From Ulota crispa (Eukaryota; Streptophyta; Bryopsida; Orthotrichales; Orthotrichaceae), in contig OY987244.1 of assembly GCA_963920765.1 (NCBI GenBank), positions 13,456,501 to 13,520,500 of the forward strand: a stretch of 64,000 nt of DNA, given 5' to 3'. Below are positions 10,229 to 23,308 of the stretch, one piece after another; position 1 is the stretch's first letter; the number at the start of each line of letters is the position of its first letter. Below the pieces are notes generated by a model. It searched no databases and was not told where the DNA came from. It saw only the letters and a list, made by a program, of their open reading frames with translations. The position numbers and the translations under genes are program-made.

Positions 10229-11571
10229 TTCATTTACCTTAGGGGTTTGTCCAAGAAGGTCCAATAGAAGTAGGTTTAGGCTTGTTTGCAAGGTTTTCTC
10301 TCATAACCAGAAATTATAGATTTCTCTTTTCTAAGTTTTTAATTTGCAAAGTGTCAAGTTCTCTTCCCTTGTGCTTTACATGAGGGGATTTTTTTAGGCA
10401 CATACAACTAGTTGCCACAATTAAGCCATAATAAGGAGTAATTGAAAAAATCCTACTTCAGCATTACTACTTGGGATAACACACAGATAAGTAGTAAAAG
10501 TTTACAATTTCCCTATCAAACAAAGTGATTAAGCTTGGCAAAATAACCACCGCCACATGTGGTTATATGGCTATATAAATGTTAATGTGATTTCATTTTC
10601 TCTTTATTGCACAAGAGTAACCAATGGGATAGAGTAGCGCAAGGTAGTATGCTCTAAAACCATCACTTTAAGGGTTACTTTCATGGGCTTTCCAAGACAT
10701 GAAGATTTTGTCTAATTTTCAAACAAAGAGAAATGGATGCCAAATGTAACACATTTTTTCATATTCTTTGAAGCATTATTGAATTGTTGATGATTTTCAA
10801 AGTTTTATGTAGTAGGCGCCTATTTATGACTCTAATTCTTCCATAAACTATTTCCCTCCAACTTATAAAGAGATGAAGAGAAGGTGAGAAATATGATTGA
10901 CTCTTCCAATAAAATACACATTTTCTTTTATAACTTAAAGAGGTCCATTCAAGGCTCATTTCATATCCATTCTTAAGCTACATAAGCTACATATGGCATG
11001 CTTTACATGAGAGGGTAGCAATTAGAGCATAGTACCTTAGTACTACATTTGAGTGTGTGATTTATTTATTTTTGGATTTTTGATTTTAGTTCCAAAGACA
11101 ACGTTGTACTGTAATTGCATCCAAGTCCAACTCTCTTTTGTGATGTTTATATAACCACTTTAACCACTTGTATAAAATGATTTGAACATTGGAATTCAAT
11201 TTTGAAATGCGATAGATGCTTAGACCGACCTAAGTCAATGTTTCCAAAATTTTGAAACCATGAAAGCAACTCTAGAAATCTAAGCATATCAAGGTTGAAA
11301 CATTCTATTAGCAACTATATTTTTAGCAATTGTATTTTTTATGGAAAAATGCAAGAAAAAGTCCATCTTTGTGGGATTGTTCTATCTTCGACAAGTTTTT
11401 ACATCCACAATTCCCTCCTCATGTATTCCTCTATACAATGATGCCACACTTTACAAGGAATATCAATATATGTAAAACAATGATAATTCTATATGTTAGC
11501 AAGTTTACTGATATTTCACTCTCTATTGCCACAGCTTTATATGCTCCAAGAACATGTCTTGAGGTTGTATA
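10229..11571. other. AT-rich intergenic DNA, no gene seen
   Basis: No coding-like frame, RNA gene or bounded element recognised. It lies downstream of the NSUN5-like gene. Confidence 0.5.
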
Positions 11572-11789
11572 AGGTAACCCGCTCTAATGCCGACCGTGCG
11601 TCTTATCCCTCGCAAATCTACGCCCTCAGTAGATTTCAGATCTAGAATCTAGGAGAGCCCTAGATAGCTTATCTTCTGGGTCACTGAAGATAAGCTACCT
11701 AGGGCTCTCCTAGATTCTAGATCTGAAATCTACTGAGGGTGTAGACTTGCGCGGGATAAGACGCACGGTCGGCATTAGAGCGGTTACCT
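11572..11789. mobile_element. GC-rich, almost perfect 218-bp palindrome with TA flanks
   Basis: Arms of about 103 bases differ at only a few positions around a loop of roughly 10 bases. Ends are AGGTAACC and GGTTACCT with TA on both sides (11570-11571, 11790-11791). The arms are GC-richer than the surroundings (for example GCCGACCGTGCGTCTTATCC). The near identity implies recent insertion. It lies about 340 bp beyond the stop codon of the NSUN5-like gene. Stowaway/mariner-like foldback is the simplest reading. Confidence 0.8.
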
Positions 11790-12128
11790 TACATATGATT
11801 GGACCAGTTTCACTTATTGCTTCATGAACATATATGAAGAGGGTTTTTCTCGCTGTATTTATGCTGTTTGTTAACGACTATAAATTCTACTTACTGTAAA
11901 TATAGTAGACGGTCAATGAAACTTCAAAAACATCAAGAACAGATATCTATCCAAACCAAAGTTAGAGCCTCTGACCTACAGAATGATCAACAAAGAGGTT
12001 GTAAGCACCCAAAACATTCGAGCAGGAATACTATTCTTCAAGCATACGGTCAATTTAACAAAAAATTGTACATCATGTCATCAAAGTGCAAGTACCTCTC
12101 ACTTGCAGTAAACTCCTGTTCCCGCTCT

Positions 12129-15100
12129 TCAATTCACTTTTGCATCAATGGCTTGCTGCTCTTTTTTGCGTTGTCTCTTCAATTTCCTTCGTCGCTGAAG
12201 TGAGCTCTTGGCATCCTGCTCAACTACCCTCTCCTCAGTATCTAAAGAAACTAAGGCATCTAATGTATTTATGACACTTGAGCTGCGAACGAACAACGCA
12301 ACAAAAAATCCATCCATCTTATCTCGAGCGGCATCTGTGCGAAGGAGCAGTTCGGCTGCACCACGACAATCCAACATTTATTAATCGGTAGATTATAGTC
12401 TAAAATATATCAATTGCAGACATATTGCACATTTTAGCCAACCAAGTACACACTGCAGGTTACAGTATTACTACATTATTCTAATTTCCACAAAAACAAA
12501 GTTCATTCCTTTGATTTATCCTACTAGTGAGAGCACAACAGCTAGGTATAGCTAACTAGAAGTCAACTGCACGGGTGGACACAAGCTAGTTAACTCCAAC
12601 TACCTAAACTTCCTATTGTACACACACTTGCAAAGTAAATAGTGGGCTTTCAGTTCTTAGCTAAATGCCGTTCCCTCGGTAGTGCGAACAGACATAGCAC
12701 TGTTTTCTATTAATAAAGGTACCGTTAGTTTACAAGTCTAAAATCAATTAACTGATGGAAATGAATGGAAATTCTTTGTACAGGTTAAGTACCAGTAGTT
12801 AGCACCAATCTTGCTGACTGACTCAACTTGGGCAGTGCAGGCATTTAGTGACTACAATGATTTATCCATTTAGTGAGAGCGCATGACTGTCGTCACCATA
12901 AAATTGGAGACCCAACCATTTCTTTCTTGGAAATTAATACAATACAGTAATGTTTTGACCTGCACTAGTTTATATACGTACTTTGGTAAATTAGTGAGAC
13001 ACATACCAATACGATGAAACAGTCTAGTTCCAGTTACCTAATTTGCACAACTTCGTTATTACAGTTTCAACAATGATGAGCTATAGCTTGGCAACCACAG
13101 CTAGCAAATACAAGAGATATTGTTATTCCAAACAGCCAGGCAGTTGTTCAAAGCACCTGCAGAGGTTCGAGCTACAGAGTGAGCAGATTCACCAGCAATA
13201 GCACACCCCATGAGCCTGGGAAAACGGCTTACCTCCTTCAAAAACAGGAAGACCTCTATGAGGCCAACTTGGATAGGGACACGCAAGCTCAAATCCCTTT
13301 TCTTTTGCGTGTGGTAATACCGCCATAACAACGTCCTCATTCTCTCTTTGATGAATGGAGCATGTGCTGTACACCACCTTTTCGAGAAGAGGAACTGTTC
13401 CAACATTGCAAGAATAAGTCAGATAGGTGATTCAGATCAGTTCACAACACTGCTTTTCCTGCTCAACCATGTTCAAGTAAAATTCGACACGGATTGTAGT
13501 TTTTCACAAAGCTAATCAAGTGCATGGAATACACAAGTTGAAATCAGAAATACTACTGACACGAAAGTGCGTGAAGTAAAGCTGTCTGCTGGAACTTCGC
13601 CAACTGCTCTATCCGTTCTTGCTCTTGCTCGTCATTTTTATCTGAAAAGATCCGTCATAAAATCAAAAAGAGTAAAATGACATTCTTTATGAAGCTGCGA
13701 CCTGCTTGGACCCGACTGCTAATTCAGGGAAGAAATAAGCAAATACAAGATGGTCCAACTCTGACTCCTCCTTTACCATGAATCCTCTGACGTTTTAGGT
13801 TCAAATACGAAAGTGTTGATACTAGCTAAATACTTTAGGCAAATTTAGTTAGAGACCACCACACTACCACTACACTGAAGGGTGGGCAGTCAACGTTTCT
13901 TTCGAATGCTCTGGAAGATTGCTGATGAACTGGGAAGAGAAAATATTTGTAGAGAAATTATAAGGATAGCTAGATTGAAGAATCTCTTCTGCCTCAAGTC
14001 TTCCCATCAGACAAGTTCATTTAAATTATGCCTCCAGGATGTCTCCACCTCAGCCATGACTTTCTTCATCGTTCGGGCCATGGTTAGAGTCAATAGGTTT
14101 AATAGCGACCGCAAGGTCTTGTGGATAACCACGCTAAATCGGGATCAAGTATTGGATTCATATTTGCGACGGAAATACCTGTACCAGCAGATGGAAGGAG
14201 ATGGTCCAATCGTTGCACAGTTGTCCCAGATCCTGAGCATGATGGATCTAACAGTATGCCACGCACCTAGAACAATTACACCAACTCTTGCTAAGTAGGA
14301 CTTCGGTTTCACATGAAGACTATTACAAGGCCAATTTAAAAAAAAACAAATGGACAACACAATGGCTCCCAAGAGTTGAGAACTACCATAGTCCGCGTAC
14401 CTTTGAAAATTCTGGAAGAGTTGAATCCATAGTCAAGAAGTCTTGCTGTCGAACAGTGACGTCTGTGCCAAGTTCAGGAAAGCACATATGGATACTGTGA
14501 AAATGAACACCAAAAAACGCTTTGGACAAATATAATATAAGAAATGGATACTAGATGCTCCTGTTAGCCGCACAGTCTCCTGCAGCCTCTGTGCCCGTTT
14601 TTCGTTGATTTCGCAGGCAATAATTTTGCCACGACCAGCCATCAAAGCAGACAAATGGACTGTCTTGTTTCCAGGTGCTGCACAAGCATCCAATACCTGC
14701 AACGCTGTTAAATATTTTAAACAGACCGACGAGCTAAAATTCAAGTATCCTACCTAACGTGGCCTACTTTGTGCCATAGAGGACCCGGAGGAGGAAACCG
14801 GACATACTACAGGTTTCCATTGAGGCCCAATGCTTTAAAGACACCTTGCAGATGAAGATCCTCGAGATTGGCTTCAAGGTGCTTCAAGCTTGACATCATA
14901 AATTACAAACCATATGGAGCGGAGCAAACGGAGTTTATGACAAGACTGGAATAGCATGGATGATGCATGTCCTGCTTCGGGTCTAATATACATGTATGGG
15001 AAAGGGGTACCATTGAAGTTGATCTCATTGACTCGTGATTTTAATGAAAATGCTTGAGTCCTCTACACTTAAGATAAAACTTTGCCACCTTCAATATCTT

Positions 15101-17699
15101 ATAGAAGGCCCAGTCCTCAATACTACTCCTGTCCCTAATTAATCAGCACACGCTGAAACAGAAAATTATAAAACAATGTACCTCCCAATCAGAAGCTGGC
15201 GCAAGGGCTTGAGCGGGCATGCAACTTGCTTTTCCCTATACAACAAACAAAAATGAGGTGTCAACAAAAGTCCCATGTTAAATGAATGCGGAACTGATGA
15301 ATGAAAGCAAAATTTTGCAGGCATGCATATACTTACCTGTAATACGAGAGAGCCGTTTAAGACGAGAGGGTGCTTGTGAAGGTCAGTGCCTCCAGGCAAC
15401 ACAAGCAGGTCCTGTATGAGGTCATCTATCTCAACCTGCACAACAGACAATGAAGGTTCATCCTTTTCAAAATGACCAGTTTGCATGATCATATTGCAAA
15501 AAAACAAATTCAGAGAGGGCTAAATTCTATGTCACCAAACTTATCGAAAGAACACTGCATGTGACGGTAAAAAAGGAAAAAAGAAAAAGAAAAAGAACGA
15601 ACAAAGCCTCAACATGATACACCTAAAAGTGCTAAAAACATGAGGTCCAGTTTGGGCCTCTTGGTCCTTTAGGCGATCAAACAGTACATGAAACCTCAAA
15701 TGCAAATAACGCGTCATTCTCTTTGACCAAATGAGAAAAAACGTGCGAACACTTGGGCATATTGAAAGAGCATCTTACGTCTTTGATAGACTCACGAAGA
15801 ATCGTAACGGCTTTTCTACTACTCATTTTCAGAGTGTTCACCCGCACATAGCGAGGCACAGCAAGACCTGCACAGGCAGCATAGCAAAAAATTAGCAGCA
15901 CTTCAAAATCACTTGAATGAATTGTAAGATACATGTGCTATTTGCATACAGAAATCTCTACTTACAGTCGCGTGCCATAAATCTTTGAAACCTTACAAAC
16001 ATTTTTGAAAAATATAACATGTTCATCAATCAAAAGCTCAATTTTGGTGTTGACATATTCAGTTCTTGGAGTCCTCACTGTAGTTTACATACATAATCTG
16101 TCCTCCTAATTGGCTGCTTTCAATGATGGCCATTAAACTGGGATTTTAGTATGGAATGTAAAGTCTAAAATCAACCATGCAAGTAATCTTACAAACATGC
16201 GAATTCTATCCTAGGCACAATTATTTTCTCCAAGGATGCTTAGAATTGTCACCTATAAGATGTTATTTTAATTTTCTCAGATCAAGGGTAGAAGTCTTTA
16301 CTCTTAATAAGTAATTTAAATAGAAGACCTCTTCACCAGCTTAGAACACCACCTGATAACTCATCACTATTCCCTTGTTAACACCAATTGTCTTTACACC
16401 TTTTCAAACCAAATTCTGTATACTTACAGAAGTTGTATGAATTTAAATCCAAGTCACTTTGGTGTTTAAATTGTAATAAAATCGTTCCATGATGATAAGA
16501 TTTTTCCAATTTTCTTAAAGAATACAAAGACTAATGGCATACGGCTGTACATGAAACTATCAAGAAGCATACCCGAATTTTGCACCTCCACAGGCAAGAG
16601 CTCCTCAGCATTCGCTACATTTCGCTTCACTAAAAGCCGAGCTAGAGCAGCACGCAACGCAGACTTCCGTGTCAGCACTTGCTTCTCTGCATCGCCAGTA
16701 TCTGCAACATCCTACGTATGCACACACACACATACATTGCACTGTCAGATAGTACAGAATTATACCATAACTATCTTACTTATGAATAATACAAGTCCTT
16801 CTATTTCATGACAAATCAGTAATAAAAATCAAGTCAACAATTTCAAATTGAAACGCAGAAAAGAACCTGTCCAAATAGCAAGTCGCAGACCAGCACGTAG
16901 AACAGCTCCACAGGCATCTGCTCAAACATTGCAATCCAAAATAAGAACATATTCCAGAGCTCAAACCCCGCGAAAGGATACTATTCGATACTGTCGTTCT
17001 GATTTTGAGAAAAAACAGGAACAAGACAGGGAGTAACCTTCTTTTTGCCACTGAGGAGATCTGTAAAAGCTATCACCTCCTTCAAAACTGGCAGATCTGC
17101 AATTCACAAGTAAAGGAAAGAAAAGTAAGACATGACAATGTTATGCATCAATTAGACACTCTGCTATAGCAATTAAATCCAAGGCTATCGAGTTCTAAAA
17201 TATTAAAGAGTCGGTAGGAAGAAGAAGACCAAAGATGAAAATGACAAAATATGAACATACATGATGGCTCATAGCAACTTACTAGAAGCAGAAATATTTG
17301 AAGGAGTGGTGATAATAGGGCAATTTCAAGTTTGAAATAGAGACCTACCCTACCTTATTGAAACCTTGATAATCAACACACTTCACTCATTTAGGATTTT
17401 GAAACTTGATAAGAAAAACCTTGACTTCATTTATGTTTTAGATGATACCAACTAAAATTAGGTCAAAACGACGGCTCACATTTCAGAGTTTGGCAAGTGA
17501 GAGCGAGAGTAGCTTTCTTGGCCACCACCGACGGCGCGTAAATGAGGGATTTGATTGACGCAGAAGCACGTCGATCAGCGTCGCCTTTTAGCAACGTGCC
17601 TACCACCTTCGCTGCCTGTCTCCGCACTTTCCCGAGCAATTGTGGCCTCATGCCGGATGCGGCGCCACCTGAGTCCTTGGCGACCCTCTCTTTCGCCAT
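12129..17699 (-). CDS. NSUN5: NSUN5-like rRNA (cytosine-5) methyltransferase, 13 exons
   Basis: Coding exons, in order of translation: 17699-17480, 17096-17038, 16917-16867, 16711-16573, 15867-15779, 15435-15337, 15235-15182, 14696-14552, 14462-14401, 14266-14185, 13641-13561, 13394-13233, 12355-12129. All introns are GT-AG and the phases join to one frame of 489 residues. The N-terminal helical region contains ASIKSLIYAPSVVAKKATLA. PRYVRVNTLKM is the family's pre-catalytic motif. The SAM-binding motif is DACAAPGNKT. The two catalytic-loop cysteines are in DPSCSGSGTT and VYSTCSIHQREN, followed by MDGFFVALFVR and a basic tail (RRRKLKRQRKK). This family (yeast Rcm1, human and plant NSUN5) methylates one cytosine of large-subunit rRNA in the nucleolus. 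ATG 17699 is chosen because GTG and GCG codons precede it and an in-frame stop lies upstream. Every key residue is present, so it looks functional. Confidence 0.92.
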
Positions 17700-18251
17700 C
17701 GCCACAACACCGGAATCGATAGCAAGGAAAACAAGCGGAGTAAGTTATAAACCCTAAATCGCCATAGCCAGAGGTGCAGAGGTTTTTGTTCGCAACGGGC
17801 TGTCAAGGGTTGTGGATATCTGTTATGGGAGTTAGTTATTGATACCCGTCGTCATGCTTCATTTACAATCTCAACCAATGTGCGGGACAAACCCGGCTGC
17901 TAAGCCGGTGGAATTGGGAAAAAAACTGGTTGCATTTTGAAATTGTCGACAAAACAAACCAGTTATATTTTGCAATTTTTTTAAATATAGCATATTACTA
18001 TATTCTACACAATTTGGCAAAAAATCGGTTGAACACAAAAAATGTCAGTTTTTAGCTAGTGAAGTCCAAAAAAGTTCTTGAACATTAATTTCAACTGCAC
18101 AAGTAATTTCAATTATTGCACCCCACACTAGTACCACTAACTTGCACTACTGTAATTTAAGAAAAAAGAGTATTTTAAATTTTGAGGAATGGTAATAAAG
18201 AGGTTCACAATAATTCAAGTAAATTACGTATATCAAGGAGTATTATATTGA
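17700..18251. other. Upstream region of the NSUN5-like gene
   Basis: This includes the presumed minus-strand promoter and leader. The GC-richer part ends near 17900, then AT-rich DNA follows. No TATA box could be assigned with confidence. Confidence 0.4.
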
Positions 18252-18585
18252 GGGAAGATTTTATGGATACTCTTGAAATTTGTGAAATTTGTGTAAATAC
18301 CCTTGATTTTTTTAGAAATTGTGCGCATAAATATATCCTTGGACCATAGTTTTCAGGCGTTTGTTTGGATGTGCATGTCACTTCCATCTCCCTTAGTTTG
18401 AGCACTAGTTACTTCTATTATATTCTATTGTGCTCCTTGCTTTGACATTGGTTACAAAAAAAAAGGTTTGCACAACAAAATAAACGCCTAAAAATAATGG
18501 TCCAAGGATATTTGTACAATTTTTGAAAAACAAGGGGTATCTATGCAAATATGACAAACTTGAGGAGAATCCATAAAACTTTCCC
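18252..18585. mobile_element. Foldback MITE of the GGGAAAATTT..GGATACCC family
   Basis: GGGAAGATTTTATGGATAC at the left pairs with the complement of TCCATAAAACTTTCCC at the right; length is 334 bp. The same design occurs at 21613-21930, 57844-58164 and 63032-63379. The last has a 9-bp duplication, suggesting a MULE origin; here the flanks are not clear. Confidence 0.65.
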
Positions 18586-19418
18586 TAGATTCTATTCCGT
18601 CAAGGTTAATTAACAAGCATGGATATCTTAAGTTTTTGTATTGGTTAAAGCATCACTCACCCTAGAATGCCACACAAGCAAGGAAAACATGGATAGAATC
18701 CTTCATGTACTTGCATTCATCCATAAAAAATCAATTAACATTAATAGCATTCATCTAAAATTTGATGCACCCAATGGTTTGTTCATTTATTTTATTCCAG
18801 GGTTTGCTAATTTCATCTATCTTCACCTATTTTTCCTAGTGTTTGGTAACCAGTGTCAAAATGAGGCAAGATTATGGCTTATGCCTACAAAAAGTTCTCA
18901 ATCAACAAGGCTCTCATTAAGGTTTAATTTTTGTTTTTATTAGGGTAGAGCTACTAGCACCCTAGAAAGGCCACATGTAAAGAAATTTTGGCTAAAATTG
19001 AAAAGAATGAATGATATGTGAAAGTTCATCCAAAAAACTACTTACATAAGGTATTTTCAACCAAAAATTGGCGAACTGATTTTTTATTCAAGAAGGGATA
19101 TGACCATTTCATCCAATTTTTCACCCGAATTACTTAGTGTAATGGTAGCCTCAGGGTTTTCCAAATTTAGGCAAGATTTCACCAAAATATTAAACCCTAG
19201 CTCTCACATTAATGTACTAGAACTCAACCGTGCGAGGCAGGCCCCTCAAGCGTGGGGAACAGGCCCCTTTCCCGTGGACCTCACAAGCGACGGTTACTTT
19301 GCCTCTCTCGTCTCCGTCGCTGACGACCGTCTCTCTCGTACCATCATCACTTCTCTTCACCCTCCTTTCCAAAGCCGCAGCTACCACAACCGACTTGTCG
19401 ATCGATACATGAATCACA
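18586..19418. other. Intergenic DNA with a GC-raised patch
   Basis: Mostly AT-rich, but 19229-19415 is clearly richer in G+C and open in several frames on both strands. It lies 650 bp upstream of the gene starting at 20082 and may be promoter, leader or an exon remnant. No product recognised. Confidence 0.35.
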
Positions 19419-20061
19419 GCAAACTTTTGTAAATTTCCCTGTCTCATTTGAGGAATTCTTCACGTTTTCCTTGTGAGTTGTTAACTCCCAAATGCTGGGG
19501 ACGTTTTTTGTCCTTCAATTTTTTTTCAGAAGTGATCGTAGACACATGGTACATAGTGGAAGGTAAAAACAACCTCACAAAATGCACTTGTGCTTTTTGG
19601 TAACTCAAATTGTGAGAAAGTTCAAAATCAAAAAGTTAGGTCCCAAGCTGCCCTTAGTGCAATTTTCATGAAATTAGTGTGCACTGTTCACTTTTGCAAG
19701 TTCTAGGAACAATCCTAGAGGTGGACACAATTACAATCATTGTAGAAACCGCAACAAACTTTTGTAAATTTCCCTGTCTCATTTCAAGAATTCTTCATGT
19801 TTTCCTTGTGAGTTGTTAAACATTTTTGTCTTTTTCTTCTGTGATCTTTCCTTGTCTCACATTTCCCTATTAATACACAAGGAACTTATAAGCAAATCCC
19901 TACAGAAAATATTACAAAAATTTGCCGTGAGCTACAGGAGGGCAGGCCACAGTGACCCGCCAGGCGATTAAGGGTTAAACATTTTGATCTATTTCTTCTG
20001 TGGTTTTTCCCTGTCTCACATTTCCCAAAATTCATACGCAAATCCCTACATAAAAATTTAA
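19419..20061 (+). repeat. Duplicated upstream block with a TTAA-flanked insertion
   Basis: Block A (TTTGTAAATTTCCCTGTCTC...GTGAGTTGTTAA) occurs at 19424-19484 and 19757-19818. Block B (TTAAACATTTT...GCAAATCCCTACA) occurs at 19815-19921 and 19975-20061. The inner copies are joined (A2-B1) across one TTAA. The outer A1 and B2 are separated by a segment that starts at TTAA 19481 and ends GATTAAGGGTTAA at 19978, with the joined copy inside it. It sits directly upstream of the start codon at 20082, so it remodels a promoter or leader. Confidence 0.6.
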
Positions 20062-20081
20062 GAGTGCTGTGAATTCAAGCA

Positions 20082-21499
20082 ATGGCGGAGCTGTATCTGC
20101 AAGAGCTGCAGTACCGAGTAGGCGAGGACCCGGGGCCCTGGATCGCCAAGCTGCAGCGAGCGCAAGAGGCGCTCGGGTACGACGACGCGCACATGCTGTT
20201 GCTGGTGGAGCTGTGTGTGCAGAAGAACCAGCCAGCCTCGGAGTTTGTGCGTCGATTTCCTCGCACGAGCCTCCGAGAAGTGTTCGCAGGGTTTCGCCGC
20301 TTTCACGAGCTGTACAAGCGCGTGGACACGGCGAGGGCGGTGAAATGGGCGATGCTTCATGCCGGATGTAAAGGCAGACATAACCCCCGGAATGTTGTTA
20401 GTGAGAAGAAATCGTCGTCGTCGTCGGCATCTTCGTCGTCTTCGGAAGAGGAAATCTGGTATGGTAACCACATCTTTGAATTGTTGAGAGAAGCTGTCGT
20501 GATTAAACCCTTACGGATGTTGCCTACCAAAAGTATTGACTGTATTCATACAAAGACCAATTAGTACTTCAACAAATGGCTTTATGATAAATGTCAAAAA
20601 CTCTCCAAAAAAAAATCCTAAATGATTAGTAATATGTTTATGATTTGGTTTAAAATTTACAACTGTAATGAAATTCATGTGCTATTCAAGTGCCCATATG
20701 TATACAACATGGGAGAGCGTGTACAAAACAACAACATTCTTAAGGGGTTAAGTAATTTTGGACTGTTCATGCACAGTGATGCTTGAGTTGAAACAACTCC
20801 TTGAAACAACAAGATATTATGTACCTTGATTGGTACTTGATTCATCTTAATATTTGGAATACCAAGTTTTGTTCAACGTTCACTCCACGATAGTTGAATA
20901 AATAAATATGTATGCATACAAAGACGGAGATTATAAAAATCCTAAGCGGTATACTCAAAATTGTCTACAGGATATAAACCATCTTTTTGAAGTAGATTCA
21001 AAAACTTGTTACCATTTGGTTTTGGAAAATGTTGTAAATCATCTTAAACTTGCCATCTCATCCCCAATCGTACACAACATTAGTTCAAGTTTTAAGGTGG
21101 TTGGCCTGACTAAGTCAATGTTTGCGAGGTAAGTAGGAAAAAAATCCAGAGGGAACCAAAAGAAATGCATGACATTAAACATTGAAAATATGTATAATGT
21201 ATTGAAATATAGTGGTCTAGCTTTGTCACAATTTTTTTTGTTCTAAAATCTTGGTGGGTCCAACTTTCACAATGTTCAAACAAAAGAACTGAGTACTACT
21301 CCCTTCATTGATTTACATGGTTACAATTGCCCTTAGACCTAGCTTGCATTCCCGTGAAGCTTAAATGTTTGCAAAAGGTAGCTGTTATTAATGAATTTCA
21401 ACTAACAGTTTGTTCTGCTCTATTTTTTTTTCAGTGTGACAAGTGAATACGAGATGTTACGATTTCCAGAAGACTCTTTCCCAATTAATTGTGGCTACG
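20082..21499 (+). CDS. Unrecognised plant gene, first exons (model partly uncertain)
   Basis: The first exon, from ATG 20082, encodes about 127 residues. It is GC-rich with strong coding character: an alpha-helical region with ELYLQELQYRVGEDPGPWIA and FVRRFPRTSLREVFAGFRRF, then a Ser/Glu stretch (SSSSSASSSSSEEE). A donor GGTAACC follows 20463. An exon at about 20924-21128 (contains HLFEVDSKTCYHLVLENVVN, ends at a strong GCGAG/GTAAGT donor) and one at 21435-21499 (after a T-rich tract and CAG; encodes TSEYEMLRFPEDSFPINCGY) keep one frame if joined this way. The acceptor at 20923 has a poor pyrimidine tract, so exon 2 may start elsewhere. Later exons were not found, and repeats follow. I do not recognise the family and assign no function. 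Confidence 0.4.
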
Positions 21500-21612
21500 G
21501 TAAATGACTCTTACTCAATATCAAGTAAAAAATGAACTAATTTAACATGCAACTGCATTTTGATATCATTGATCCAAAATTGGTATCTAACCAAGTTGTG
21601 CATTAAAAAAAA

Positions 21613-21930
21613 GGGAAAATTTCATGGATACCCTTGAAGTTTGCCATATTTACATAGGTACCCCTGGTTTTTCAGAAATTACCCAAACACCCTTGATCCA
21701 TAATTTTCAGACGTTTGTTTCGTTATAGAAGTTACTTCATGACCAATGTTAAAACATAGATTGCAATAAAACGGAGGAGAAGCACTGTGCACACAAGGGA
21801 CAAAGAAATGACATGCACAATACAACAAATGCTTGAAAATTATGAACAAAGGGTATTTGTGTAATTTCTGAAAAACTAGGGATATCTACGTAAATATGGC
21901 AAACTTCAGGAATATCCATGAAATTTTCTC
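21613..21930. mobile_element. Foldback MITE of the GGGAAAATTT..GGATACCC family
   Basis: GGGAAAATTTCATGGATACC pairs with the complement of ATCCATGAAATTTTCTC; 318 bp. It lies about 110 bp beyond the last exon assigned to the gene starting at 20082, so may be within an intron. Confidence 0.65.
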
Positions 21931-23308
21931 TAGAAAAAAATGGAAGAGAATATTGACAACTTAAGTCACAGTTGATCTGTGTGACCACAAGCACCTGGAT
22001 GTACATAATTTGTTAGAAAATTTGATTACCTCTAGTAAGCAACAGAGTCACAATATTTTGAAATTTGAATTAGACAAAAAGAAAACGGTTATGCAAAGTG
22101 GTAATGGTTTTTGAGGAGATGGCTAAGCAGGGTCTTGCACACATGTTCACAGTCCATAACCAACTCCACAAAACTCACTACCTAATACATACCACCTCCA
22201 TGAAGACTTGTTCCTATTCAAAAGTTACCAATTCCAGCTAAAGAATGATACATTCACTGTATTTGGGACAAATCTCTGCAAACACGATCACAGTTATTTC
22301 AATGGTCTTTCCAAGGGATAAGTGAATAAAATTTCTATAAGTAAAACTCATTGCCCGTGTGATTGCATTACACAAGATACTAACCTGAGTAAATGTGCTG
22401 ATTTGCGGGGTTTGAGCAAACAATGCAGGTGATTTCTGCGTGAATGACGTTCTCAAATTCGACCAAACTCTCGTTTACAAGTAAGTCGAACAGCTCTCAC
22501 CGATTTCTTCTTTCCGATGATGAAGAGGTTTGCAATCAACTCTCACTCCAACCCTTCAAACTCTGACAATTGCACGGATACTACTGCATGTAGCAACATG
22601 TCTTTGAAAGAAGGCAGCGTGGGCAAGTCATACAAGCGAACAATCGTAGGACGCGTGGCTCATGAAGCCATGGGTGTGGAAATCACGCAAGCCACACGCA
22701 ACAGCAGTACGAGAATGTCCGAGAGCTTCTCACAGTCGGACGAAGAGCCAACGTACACCGTAAGCACCGCCAAAAACACAACTATTGCATCACTTCGCAA
22801 CCTCTGCAAAATTCAGATTAAGCTAAGGGCCACTTCACACCATGGCTGACCAAGTCGAGAGACAGTCAAATTTTGTTGAGAGGTCTTATTGAAAATAGGT
22901 AATAAATGTTGAAATTGATGCCTCTCAATGATAGTTTGGATCTCCATTTTTGCTGAACCCAAATTTTCCTTTGAGAGGCTATCACTTTGGATGATAAAGT
23001 GCTGTCATGTATGCAATTTGGTGAATGACGGACTTTGGACATTGGCCTCTAGTGTGGAGGGTCGAGAGGCCAAACTCTTGGTTTCTTGCAATTTGATTGA
23101 TGGAAACTAACCTTTGTCCCTCTCAAAAGTTCCAAATCACACACACTTCTTGTACCACTAAAAAAGCTCCCTTTTGCTAATTTCAAACGCTGAAAAAACA
23201 TTTGCCATGTTTTATGATCTCATGTGGGCAAGTTAAGCAATGAGAGAGCATTCCTCTCCTAGCAAGCTTGGTCTTGCCCATATGAGGTACCATTGTTGCT
23301 ACTAATCT
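21931..23308. other. Intergenic DNA with a GC-raised segment
   Basis: 22440-22855 is more GC-rich and open on the plus strand for 110 codons (22517-22849), with Ser/Thr-rich composition and no recognised domain. On the minus strand a short frame, RTSFTQKSPALFAQTPQI, ends before GTTAGT near 22385 and could be a first exon. Neither is convincing alone. The remainder is AT-rich. Confidence 0.3.

Noticed and set aside
17700-17705. NSUN5-like start at the GTG of 17705
   Set aside because: GTG is not a normal plant start; ATG 17699 follows two codons later with an in-frame stop upstream.
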